This document shows positions 43,049 to 50,653 of a stretch of DNA of 50,653 bases, piece after piece (positions within the stretch are counted from its first letter, which is position 1; each line of letters starts with the position of its first letter). The stretch is from an uncultured Ruminococcus sp. (GTDB taxonomy: Bacteria > Bacillota > Clostridia > Oscillospirales > Acutalibacteraceae): the NCBI GenBank assembly GCA_905234015.1, contig CAJOFK010000002.1, positions 1 to 50,653 of the forward strand, read 5' to 3'. The notes under the pieces were generated by a model. It was not told where the DNA came from. It searched no databases and was given only the letters and a program-made list of their open reading frames with translations. Position numbers and translations under genes: made by a program.

Positions 43049-44109
43049 AAAATCTGTACATAAAAACTGCCGCCTTACTCATTGTGATAGTGAACTGCGT
43101 GATTTTATCCTCATGCTCGCCCGTAAGTGAAGCTGATGCACAGATTGTTCCGACCTCAACGACCTCCTCAACTCAGCAGGATATAACTCAGACAACAGCT
43201 GCTTCACAGTCAGAAACCGAAAAAAACACATCGAAGGTATTAAAGAAGAAAAAGAGTAAGGCTGAGAAAAGTAAAAAGAAAGTTAATAAAAAAGTTAAAA
43301 AATCCCGTAAAAAGTTTAAAGTTAAGAAAAAAGCCAAGGTTAAAAAGACCGTAAGAAAAAAACGCAGAAAAAGACCGCTGATGATAGGGCACAGGGGATA
43401 TCCAGCAAAATATCCCGAGTCTACATTAGAGGCTTTTAACGGAGCGTTTAAAAGAGGCTTTGACGGTGTTGAATGTGATGTATGGGAGACCGACTCGGAC
43501 GACTTGCTTATCCAGCATGACCCCACAACGACAAGAACCACAGGGAAAAAGCAGTATATCTGGTGCCTTAGCGAGAAGTCGAGGTACGGCTACCCGATAA
43601 TTAAAGGTGCGTTTGTAAAGAATTATAAGAGTAAAAAGCTTATTATTCCTACTCTTGAAGAGGTATTAAAGGTTGTTAAGAAGAATAACGGCTGGCTTTA
43701 TCTTCATATCAAGAACAACAGGAAGTATTATCTTACCGATAACGGCGTAAAAACTATAATCAGTCTGCTTAAAAAGTACAAGCTTACGCGCAGAACGCTT
43801 ATTTTCGGCGGTATGGATTATGTAAAGCCTTTTATTGGCAAAGGCTTTACCATAGGTCTGTTTGCCTCGCCTTCAAGTAAGGAACAGATTGTAACAATGG
43901 CGCTCTGGTGTAAGAAAAATAAGGTTAAAACTCTGCTTTTCGCTAATATGAAGCGGCTTAAGCTTTACGGCAGCGGTAAAAAGCTTTCAAAATTCCTTAA
44001 AAGAAATAATCTGGACTTCGGAGTTTATAAGACACTGACGCGAAAAGGATACCGATATCTGCGTAAATTAGGCGCAAGGTTCTCTATGTCCGATAAATTT
44101 CTAAGATAA
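43045..44109 (+). CDS. GDPD-family lipoprotein with lysine-rich tether
   Basis: A 354-residue predicted lipoprotein with lipobox ILSSC near Cys24. A Ser/Thr stretch follows, then about 55 residues that are more than half Lys/Arg (VKKSRKKFKVKKKAKVKK). The GDPD domain starts IGHRGYPAKYPESTLEAF; VECDVWETDSDDLLIQHD keeps the HRG, ExD and HD residues. It is a divergent paralogue of the previous gene, which has a membrane anchor and a fibronectin-like domain instead. The start is TTG at 43045 with AGGTGA upstream, overlapping the previous stop codon. The basic tether could bind teichoic acid or other wall polyanions. Confidence 0.84.
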   Translation: MKNLYIKTAALLIVIVNCVILSSCSPVSEADAQIVPTSTTSSTQQDITQTTAASQSETEKNTSKVLKKKKSKAEKSKKKVNKKVKKSRKKFKVKKKAKVKKTVRKKRRKRPLMIGHRGYPAKYPESTLEAFNGAFKRGFDGVECDVWETDSDDLLIQHDPTTTRTTGKKQYIWCLSEKSRYGYPIIKGAFVKNYKSKKLIIPTLEEVLKVVKKNNGWLYLHIKNNRKYYLTDNGVKTIISLLKKYKLTRRTLIFGGMDYVKPFIGKGFTIGLFASPSSKEQIVTMALWCKKNKVKTLLFANMKRLKLYGSGKKLSKFLKRNNLDFGVYKTLTRKGYRYLRKLGARFSMSDKFLR

Positions 44110-44148
44110 TTCACCTTATTTTTTGTGCGATAATTTTTTATTATTTTG

Positions 44149-44177
44149 TTGATTATTCTTTACCTTTTTGGTAAAAT
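44149..44177 (+). promoter_or_regulatory. Predicted sigma-A promoter of ruvX
   Basis: TTGATT at 44149-44154, 17 bases, TAAAAT at 44172-44177. The ruvX ATG is 37 bases further on. Confidence 0.6.
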
Positions 44178-44214
44178 ATAAATATAATTTTTGTTTTGAG
44201 ATTGGAATTAACGT

Positions 44215-44628
44215 ATGATTATTATGTCTGTAGATTTGGGTAAAGCCCGTACGGGACTCGCTATATGTGATAAAAACGAGGTTCTTGCTTCTCCGCTTGC
44301 TCAGATTAATGAAAAAAATATGGATGTTCTACTCGATAAGGTCTCAAATGTAGCCTTAGCAAGAGAGGTTGAAATGGTAATAGTCGGACTTCCTAAGAAT
44401 ATGGACGGTACAGAGGGCGAATCAGCACAGTTCGCCCGTGATTTCGCGTCTAAGCTTAAGGAAAAGACTAAGCTTTTGGTACGTATGCAGGACGAGCGCG
44501 GAACCACCGTTACCGCTCATAAGTATCTTAACGCAACCAACACCCGCGGTAAAAAACGCAAGAATGTAGTTGATTCCGTTGCGGCAACTATTATTCTGCA
44601 AAATTACCTTGACAGCGTAAATCATTAA
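44215..44628 (+). CDS. ruvX: YqgF/RuvX family Holliday-junction resolvase-like nuclease
   Basis: RNase H-fold protein of 137 residues, linked in Escherichia coli to 16S rRNA 5' end maturation and annotated as a putative Holliday-junction resolvase. It has MSVDLGKARTGLAICD at the start (first catalytic Asp), VIVGLPKNMDGTEG, RMQDERGTTVTAHKYL with the conserved acidic residue, and VVDSVAATIILQNYL with the last Asp. An ATG three codons later (44224) is an alternative start. It is followed by an amylase gene 46 bases away, with no visible terminator between. Confidence 0.92.
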   Translation: MIIMSVDLGKARTGLAICDKNEVLASPLAQINEKNMDVLLDKVSNVALAREVEMVIVGLPKNMDGTEGESAQFARDFASKLKEKTKLLVRMQDERGTTVTAHKYLNATNTRGKKRKNVVDSVAATIILQNYLDSVNH

Positions 44629-44674
44629 TTTACATATTTATTTAGAAGTTTTGAAATGAAAGGATGATGATTTT

Positions 44675-46507
44675 ATGAAAAAAAGGACTAAGCTTATATC
44701 CGTTATTTTAGCGCTTATTATGCTTGCGGGAGTATTCTCATGCTTTGCCGCGACCTCAAGCGCAGCGGATTCAAATACTCTTCTTGAAAATGTAGAGGGC
44801 TCGCTTATTCTCCATTGCTGGTGCTGGAGCTTCAACACCATTAAGGACAATATGGAGGATATAGCGGCGGCAGGTTATTCAGCTATTCAAACTTCACCGA
44901 TAAACGAGGTATATGAGGGCGACGGCGGCGGACTTAAAATCGATGGTGACGACGCTGACGGAAAATGGTATTATCATTATCAGCCTACAGCTTATACTAT
45001 TGGTAACTATCAGCTTGGTACCGAGGAAGAGTTCAAGGCTATGTGCGATAAGGCTCACAGCCTCGGCGTTAAGGTTATCGTTGACGTAGTAGCTAACCAT
45101 ACCACAGGGTTTAAATCCGCCGTAAGCGACGATCTTAAGAATATTGAGGGCGGTCTTTATCATAATTACAGTCCTGCCGCCAGTGAAAGGTCATCCCGTA
45201 AGGCTACAACTCAGTGGTATAACGGACTTCCCGACGCAAATACTCAGAATCCCAACTATCAGAAGGTAATTCTTGATTATCTTAAAAAGTGCGTTGCTGA
45301 CGGCGCTGACGGCTTCCGTTATGATACTGCTAAGCATATCGAGCTTCCCGATGATGACGCCGAGTACGCAGGCAACTTCTGGCCGACTGTACTTGAGAAC
45401 GGTTCATCCTTCCAGTACGGCGAGGTGCTTCAGGGATATACCAGCGAGGAGGTTAAGTCCTCAAGGTACGCTGATTACGCTAAGATTATGCATTTAACCG
45501 CTTCATCCTACGGTGCTAAGCTTCGTACATATCTTGATAAATTCGATTCTTCCGCGACAAGTCTTTCAAACTACTCCGCTGAGAACGTAAGTGAAGACAG
45601 GCTTGTAACCTGGATTGAATCCCACGATACCTACGCTAACGGCGGTCAGGTTGACGGCGGAACTTCATTCTGGCTCTCAAGTGATGAAATCAGACGCGGC
45701 TGGGCAATTGTTGCCGCAAGAGGAGCCACTTCGCTGTTCTTCAGCCGTCCCGACGGAAGCACCCTCGATAATATCTTCGGCAATAATTTAATCGGTCCTA
45801 AGGGTGATGATGAGTTTAAGAATCCCGAGACAGTAGCGGTTAATCATTTCCATAACGCTATGTACGGTGAAACCACTGCGATGAAAAATATCGGCGGTAA
45901 AAAGTACGTTATGATAACCAGAGGTACAAAGGGCGCCGTTATGGTAAATAACGACACAGCAGATAAGGCTGTTTCAACTGCAACAACACTTCCGAGCGGT
46001 ACCTATACCGATGCGGCTCACGGCGCACAGTTTATCGTTAAGGACGGTACTCTTACCGGTACAATTAAGGCGGGCGAGATTTACGTTATAGATAACGTTA
46101 ATACCGCTCATTACAGCGAAACAATAGTTGAGCCGACTACAGCTCCCGCATCCGAGCCCGCTACAGCCGAGACTCAGCCTGTTGTTTCCGAGAAGAAATC
46201 TAACCCCGTAAAGGTTACGGCGCTTAATAAAACTCTTAAGGCTAAGACAATGAAGAAAAAAGCTCTTACAGTCAGAGCCTTTGAGGTAAAAAGCGCAAAG
46301 GGCGCTGTAAGCGTTTCCAAGGTTAAGAAGGGAACGGCTTCAGCGATTTATAAGAAGATCACCGTTAAAAAGAACGGCAGCATTAAATTCAAGAAAGGCA
46401 AATATTCTAAGAAAACTTATAAAATAGTTATAAAGGTTACCGCCAAGGGTAATACGGAATACAAATCAAAAACAGTTTCAAAGACCTTGAAGATTAAGGT
46501 TAAATAG
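44675..46507 (+). CDS. Secreted AmyE-like alpha-amylase (GH13_28 type) with lysine-rich C-terminal domain
   Basis: A 610-residue secreted alpha-amylase. A signal peptide covers about 1-31. The GH13 domain follows: region I DVVANH (137-142), region II DGFRYDTAKHIELP with nucleophile D217, acid/base E250 in YGEVLQG, and ESHD with H317-D318. The AKHIELP sequence and the order of motifs match Bacillus subtilis AmyE (subfamily 28). A Pro/Thr linker near 480-505 leads to a basic domain of 101 residues (510-610, ending LKIKVK) homologous to the C-terminus of the 29230 protein. There is no dockerin and no clear CBM26. AAAGGATGA precedes the ATG. Confidence 0.92.
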   Translation: MKKRTKLISVILALIMLAGVFSCFAATSSAADSNTLLENVEGSLILHCWCWSFNTIKDNMEDIAAAGYSAIQTSPINEVYEGDGGGLKIDGDDADGKWYYHYQPTAYTIGNYQLGTEEEFKAMCDKAHSLGVKVIVDVVANHTTGFKSAVSDDLKNIEGGLYHNYSPAASERSSRKATTQWYNGLPDANTQNPNYQKVILDYLKKCVADGADGFRYDTAKHIELPDDDAEYAGNFWPTVLENGSSFQYGEVLQGYTSEEVKSSRYADYAKIMHLTASSYGAKLRTYLDKFDSSATSLSNYSAENVSEDRLVTWIESHDTYANGGQVDGGTSFWLSSDEIRRGWAIVAARGATSLFFSRPDGSTLDNIFGNNLIGPKGDDEFKNPETVAVNHFHNAMYGETTAMKNIGGKKYVMITRGTKGAVMVNNDTADKAVSTATTLPSGTYTDAAHGAQFIVKDGTLTGTIKAGEIYVIDNVNTAHYSETIVEPTTAPASEPATAETQPVVSEKKSNPVKVTALNKTLKAKTMKKKALTVRAFEVKSAKGAVSVSKVKKGTASAIYKKITVKKNGSIKFKKGKYSKKTYKIVIKVTAKGNTEYKSKTVSKTLKIKVK

Positions 46508-46569
46508 ATTTAGAAGTAAATTGACGGTTGATATCCGTTAAAATATTTGGTAATTATGGAGTGAATGTT

Positions 46570-49176
46570 TTGAAGAAGTTAACGTGTATTATTTTGGTTG
46601 TATGTATGGTGCTCACCTGTTTTATTACAGGCAGCGTGACTATAAGCGCTGCCGATACAAATAAAACGACAGTATCAGCGGGAAGCACCGAACCTCAAAA
46701 GACAATTCAGGGCTCTGCAATTCTGCATTGCTTTGACTGGTCTTACAGTTCGATTAAAGCTAATCTTAAGGCGATTAAGGAAGCGGGATATACCGCCGTG
46801 CAGACCTCGCCCGTACAGCCTGCTAAGGATTACAGCTCAAACTATCGTGACCAGAAAGGTCAGTGGTGGAAGCTTTACCAGCCCCTCGGTATCCGTATTT
46901 CCGAGAGCAATCAGACCTGGCTCGGAGGAAAATCCGAATTAAAGGCAATGTGTACCGAGGCTGAAAAATACGGTATTAAGGTTATTGTCGACGTAGTAGC
47001 TAACCACGTTGCCAACAAAGCCGACGGCGGATTGTTCAGTAATGTTAACGAATCCGTAGACGGCGAGCTCAAGAGGGCAGAGTACTATCATGATGATCCC
47101 AACTGGGCTAACGACGGCAGCCGCTTGTCAATTACTCACGGTCATATCGGTATGCCCGACCTTAATACAGGCCACGGCGATATTCAGAACAAGTTCAAGA
47201 ATTTTCTTATTGATTGCATCAATCAGGGTGTAGACGGTTTCCGTTTTGACGCCGCAAAGCATATCGAGCTTCCCGGAGAGGACGGCGGCAGTGATTTCTG
47301 GCCTAATGTTTTAAATGCCGCAAAGTCCAAAAAAAGCGACGTTTATGTATACGGTGAAATTCTTAACGGCGCCGGCACAAACATCAGCAATTACACAAAG
47401 TATATGAGCATTACCGATAATAACACGGGCGACGCTGTTCTTAACGCCTGCTGTAACGGTAACGCTTCCGGAGTTGCAAGCTCAAACTATAAAAAAGGCG
47501 GTTCGGCTGATAAGGCGGTTCTCTGGGCTGAGTCTCACGATACCTTCGAGGGCGAATCAGGCTCAGAGGGTATCAAGAATACCTCAGGCGTATCTAATGA
47601 TAAAATTACGCGCGCGTATGCTATTATAGCTTCAAGAGCCGGCTCATCCTCCCTGTTTTTTGCGCGTCCTGCCGCAAATATGGGTGACGCAAGCTCCGAT
47701 ACTAACTATAAGTCAAAGACCGTTACCGAGGTTAATAAGTTTAAGAACTACTTTGACGGCGAAAGCGAGTATCTTGCGTCCGAAGGCGACGTTGCTTATA
47801 ACGAGCGCGGTACTTCCGGTGTAGTTATTTCAAAGATGAACGGAAGCGGTCAGGTTAACTTAACCGCTCATAAGATGAAGGAAGGTACATATAAGGATGC
47901 TGTAAGCGGCGGTATCTTCGAGGTTTCCGGCGGAAAGATTTCCGGAAGCGTCGGTTCCTCCGGTGTAGCTGTAGTGTATAACGCAACTCCCGCAGGCCCT
48001 TCCGTTTCGATTTCATTTGACGGCTCAAACTCCGGCGGAGACTTCTTCGGAACAGCTTCAATCACACTTATCGCATCCGGAACTGCTTCACAGACATATA
48101 AGCTCGGAAACGCAAACGCTGTTTCATTTAAGAGCGGTGATACAATCACTATCGGTAAGGATATGGAGGAAGGAAAGAATATCTCCCTCGTTCTTACAGG
48201 TAAGGATTCATCCGGAAAGACGGTAACAGCGAACTATATGTTCACTAAATTAAAGGTTCCGTCTATTGACGGTAAAACTACCGTTTATTATGATAACTCA
48301 ACTTCAAACTGGGCTGATGTATACTGCTACGCGTATCAGGGCGACGGCGCTGTAAGCAACGGAAGCTGGCCCGGCGCTAAAATGACTAAAATCAGCAACA
48401 CTATCTGGGGATACGCCATAGATGACAGCTGGACTGAAGCTAAGGTTATTTTCAGCAATAACGGTTCCGATCAGGATACTAAAGACGGCCACGAAATAAA
48501 GCAGGGTGAAGCTAAAATCGCTCAGAACGGTGATTGGAAGAATTATCCGAAGCCCTCGTCTTCAACTCAGACTCCGACATCTTCTGTAGTAACCCCGACC
48601 GAAGCTGCGACAATTGCGCCTATATCAGGCTCCGGTATTTACGGCGATGCTAACGGCGATAACAGAATTAGTATCGGCGACGTTACGCTTATTCAGAAGC
48701 ATATGGTTAACCTCTCTAAGATGACTTCCGCCGCTCAGTCAAGGTGCGATGTAAACAGCGATAATAAAATGAATATTAAGGACGCTACCTGTATTCAGAA
48801 ATATCTCGCTAAGATTAAAGACGGCGCCGGAATAACCGGTAAATCGTTCTCGTCTTCAGGTTCAGGCACGGTAACGCCGACTCAGGCTCCCGCAACTCAA
48901 CCGCCTGCTACTCAGGCTCCGACTGCGTCAAACAGAATTGCTTACTTTATAAATGACGGAAATTGGAGCAATGTTAATATTTATTACTGGCCCGACGGCT
49001 CCTCAGGTCCCAACGAATGGCCCGGAGTTCCTATGGAGAAAACAGAGGACGGAAAGTATTACGCGTCAGTTCCCGAGGACTGTAATATGATAATCTTTAA
49101 CAACGGTTCGGAACAGACCAGAGATATCGTATTTAACCCGGGGGAGACCTATAATTACTCATCGAATAAAAAATAA
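46570..49176 (+). CDS. Secreted AmyE-like amylase with two CBM26 modules and an internal dockerin
   Basis: An 868-residue amylosome-type amylase. A signal peptide covers about 1-28. The GH13_28-like domain at about 45-400 has nucleophile D227 in GFRFDAAKHIELP, acid/base E263 in YGEILN, and ESHD with H323-D324. An Ig-like region lies at about 476-561. CBM26 module 1 lies at about 570-659 (VYYDNSTSNWADVYCYAY, SWPGAKM). The dockerin at about 690-749 has loops DANGDNRISIGD and DVNSDNKMNIKD. A Pro/Gln/Thr linker leads to CBM26 module 2 at about 789-868 (WSNVNIYYWPDG, EWPGVPM). The dockerin is internal, not terminal. The TTG at 46570 with GGAG 8 bases upstream is preferred over GTG at 46561 or the ATG at 46528. 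Confidence 0.92.
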   Translation: MKKLTCIILVVCMVLTCFITGSVTISAADTNKTTVSAGSTEPQKTIQGSAILHCFDWSYSSIKANLKAIKEAGYTAVQTSPVQPAKDYSSNYRDQKGQWWKLYQPLGIRISESNQTWLGGKSELKAMCTEAEKYGIKVIVDVVANHVANKADGGLFSNVNESVDGELKRAEYYHDDPNWANDGSRLSITHGHIGMPDLNTGHGDIQNKFKNFLIDCINQGVDGFRFDAAKHIELPGEDGGSDFWPNVLNAAKSKKSDVYVYGEILNGAGTNISNYTKYMSITDNNTGDAVLNACCNGNASGVASSNYKKGGSADKAVLWAESHDTFEGESGSEGIKNTSGVSNDKITRAYAIIASRAGSSSLFFARPAANMGDASSDTNYKSKTVTEVNKFKNYFDGESEYLASEGDVAYNERGTSGVVISKMNGSGQVNLTAHKMKEGTYKDAVSGGIFEVSGGKISGSVGSSGVAVVYNATPAGPSVSISFDGSNSGGDFFGTASITLIASGTASQTYKLGNANAVSFKSGDTITIGKDMEEGKNISLVLTGKDSSGKTVTANYMFTKLKVPSIDGKTTVYYDNSTSNWADVYCYAYQGDGAVSNGSWPGAKMTKISNTIWGYAIDDSWTEAKVIFSNNGSDQDTKDGHEIKQGEAKIAQNGDWKNYPKPSSSTQTPTSSVVTPTEAATIAPISGSGIYGDANGDNRISIGDVTLIQKHMVNLSKMTSAAQSRCDVNSDNKMNIKDATCIQKYLAKIKDGAGITGKSFSSSGSGTVTPTQAPATQPPATQAPTASNRIAYFINDGNWSNVNIYYWPDGSSGPNEWPGVPMEKTEDGKYYASVPEDCNMIIFNNGSEQTRDIVFNPGETYNYSSNKK

Positions 49177-49192
49177 TAGTTATGATTTATAT

Positions 49193-49230
49193 AAGCCCGA
49201 GGCATTTGCTTCGGGCTTTAGTCATATTTT
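49193..49230 (+). terminator. Probable terminator after the dockerin amylase
   Basis: AAGCCCGA (49193-49200) pairs with TCGGGCTT (49211-49218), with GC pairing continuing inward. A looser T-rich stretch follows. Confidence 0.7.
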
Positions 49231-49359
49231 TAAACAAAATTCAAAAACTTTCACATTTATTTTTAAAAAAGACTATCTTTTTTGTGAATGATATTGTATA
49301 ATTAATATGTATAATAGTATAATTGTATTTTTATGAGAATATCCGTAAGGAGGGTTCCT

Positions 49360-50653
49360 ATGAGTATTAAAAGATTATCTAAACGAACGCTTTCAGTTTT
49401 ACTATGTGTTCTTATCTTAATTTCATCATCGCTTGTCGGAGCAATTTCGGCAAGCGCTACAACAAACTGGACACGCGGAGCTTCGTCATATATTTATCTG
49501 GATGCCTCAAATCTTTTTACCGGAGTTCAAAACAGCAATTGGTTTACAGGCTCTCGCTACAGATTGTTTGTTGTAACGTCTGCTAAAGTTTATTCATTTA
49601 AGCTCGGTTTGGCAGGTACAACAAGCTCGAGTCTTGATACGCAAAGAGATAAAACTAAGCTTCTTAGTGTTGCTACTTTGAATTCTTTTTCTAACGCAAT
49701 CGTTACTGAAGGCATTGATTTTATTTCCTTCGTGTATATTTCATCTGCTGCCAATGATAGTACTGACGGTGAGTTGCATACTAATACCAGTTTTGACAGA
49801 AATTTGGTGTATGATAATAGCGATAATGTTATTAGTAATCCTTCATATGTTGAAGATTATACGGGAAATTATTACGGCGGCATATCTTCCGAAAAAGGCG
49901 CAAGGATGTTGTTTATGCCTGCTTCGGGTACACATCCCGCATTAACTATGAATGTTGTCGGCTATAGCATTGACGATCTTAAGCCTGCACAGACTATCGG
50001 AACAAACACCGGCGGTGTTGTAAACTACAGCGGCTATGCTTTAACTAACCACAGCAGTTCAACCAGTGTCGGCGGTACGCTTTCCGCTAACTCAAGTCAG
50101 CATATAAATGCTACTTATACTTCTACCTTTACAGTAAACGCTGCGGCATCCGATGGCTGGAGCTTTGAAGGCTGGTACGATAATGACAGCTACACCGGCT
50201 CCCCGGTTGATACCGGCGCAACTTTAACCTATACAGTTAACGGCGCGAGAACACTTTATGCTAAGTTTACAGGCGGTGTTGAAACTACATACGCTCAGGA
50301 AGCAATAACAGGAGAAGGAGGTTCCGTAAGCGCACAGCTTGAGGGAGTGACGCAGTCTATTCCATTTAACTCGGAAAACGGTAAGAATGTTACATTCACC
50401 GCAACTCCCGCGTCAGGATATTTGTTTGAGGGATGGTACGATAACTCTGAGTATACAGGAACTCCTATAACAGATAATCCTTATACTTATAAGGTAAAGG
50501 GCGAAAAAACACTATATGCACGCTTTATAAGCTCATATAATCAATCATTATCGATTGAAGGAAACGGAACTGTTTCCGCGAAACGCGGAGATACTTCAAT
50601 TAATCTTCCTTATACCGCGGTAAACGGTGAGGAAATCACTCTTACAGCCGAGG
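49360..50653 (+). CDS. Partial secreted protein with InlB-like/Flg_new-type repeats
   Basis: An open frame from the ATG at 49360 runs 431 codons to the window edge without a stop. AAGGAGGG lies 7 bases before the ATG. Residues 1-33 are a signal peptide (VLLCVLILISSSLVGAISASA). About 180 residues of unrecognised sequence follow (WTRGASSYIYLDASNLFTG). From about residue 240 come repeats of the pattern FEGWYDN...YTG.P......Y.V.G...LYA.F, two complete and a third begun. They resemble the divergent InlB B-repeat family found in surface proteins of gut Firmicutes. Such proteins are often large adhesins. The anchor and any catalytic part lie beyond the window. Confidence 0.88.
   Translation, partial: MSIKRLSKRTLSVLLCVLILISSSLVGAISASATTNWTRGASSYIYLDASNLFTGVQNSNWFTGSRYRLFVVTSAKVYSFKLGLAGTTSSSLDTQRDKTKLLSVATLNSFSNAIVTEGIDFISFVYISSAANDSTDGELHTNTSFDRNLVYDNSDNVISNPSYVEDYTGNYYGGISSEKGARMLFMPASGTHPALTMNVVGYSIDDLKPAQTIGTNTGGVVNYSGYALTNHSSSTSVGGTLSANSSQHINATYTSTFTVNAAASDGWSFEGWYDNDSYTGSPVDTGATLTYTVNGARTLYAKFTGGVETTYAQEAITGEGGSVSAQLEGVTQSIPFNSENGKNVTFTATPASGYLFEGWYDNSEYTGTPITDNPYTYKVKGEKTLYARFISSYNQSLSIEGNGTVSAKRGDTSINLPYTAVNGEEITLTAE

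Noticed and set aside
1..50653. tRNA, rRNA, CRISPR arrays, T-box or metabolite riboswitches
   Set aside because: I looked in the intergenic gaps, including before argS, glyA, pyrK and alr, and saw no cloverleaf, regular spacer-repeat pattern or known aptamer core. A covariance-model search could still find a weak one.

Overview
The window looks like chromosome of a starch-degrading, spore-forming anaerobic Firmicute of the Ruminococcaceae (Oscillospirales), most like Ruminococcus bromii or a close Ruminococcoides relative. I infer this from content: GH13 amylases with CBM26-type starch-binding modules, three type I dockerins sharing a DAT-x-IQK signature (amylosome parts), an oxygen-independent ribonucleotide reductase, and sporulation genes (gpr, spoIIP). 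No rRNA, tRNA, CRISPR array, prophage or intact insertion sequence was seen.

Layout. 1-3112 (minus): argS, a YwiB-like gene and murI in one operon. 3231-4093: an unrecognised small protein behind a consensus promoter. 4280-8070: rpmG-secE-nusG-rplK-rplA-rplJ-rplL, with two L1-binding mimics, an L10 leader and a terminator; rpoBC does not follow. 8072-8600: a structured repeat, then an array of GGTGTAA boxes. 8602-11041: a PqqD-like protein, an S26-type peptidase and an ABC exporter, a candidate peptide maturation/export module with no visible precursor. 11024-11220: a MITE-like element whose two ends lie inside the 3' ends of the flanking convergent genes. 11206-14240: MscS channel, CHAP-domain lipoprotein, dockerin-bearing papain-like protease. 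14301-20713: gpr behind a sigma-F/G-type promoter, spoIIP, a PPETEA-repeat membrane protein, dusB, glyA, rarA. 20923-25009: a non-catalytic CBM26/dockerin protein and a secreted GH13 amylase. 25071-33005 (minus): a DUF218 protein, nrdDG behind an NrdR-type box, a large surface protein with X25-like modules, and PutP. 33221-44109: one tightly packed ten-gene operon (alr, polA, ywlE-like, rimI, tsaD, transglutaminase-like lipoprotein, pyrK, pyrD, two GDPD proteins). 44215-49176: ruvX and two AmyE-like GH13 amylases. 49360-end: the start of a large secreted repeat protein cut off by the window edge.

How they fit. Five secreted proteins (20923, 22628, 29230, 44675, 46570) form a dispersed starch-use set. 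Two carry dockerins and should dock on cell-surface cohesins encoded elsewhere. Two others carry no dockerin but share a lysine-rich C-terminal domain of about 100 residues, which suggests a second way of retaining proteins. The dockerin protease would add a proteolytic part to the same complex. Three copies of a 100-130 bp structured repeat sit at gene 3' ends, two of them right after a rho-independent terminator.

All calls come from reading the sequence. Family names rest on recognised motifs, not on a database search.
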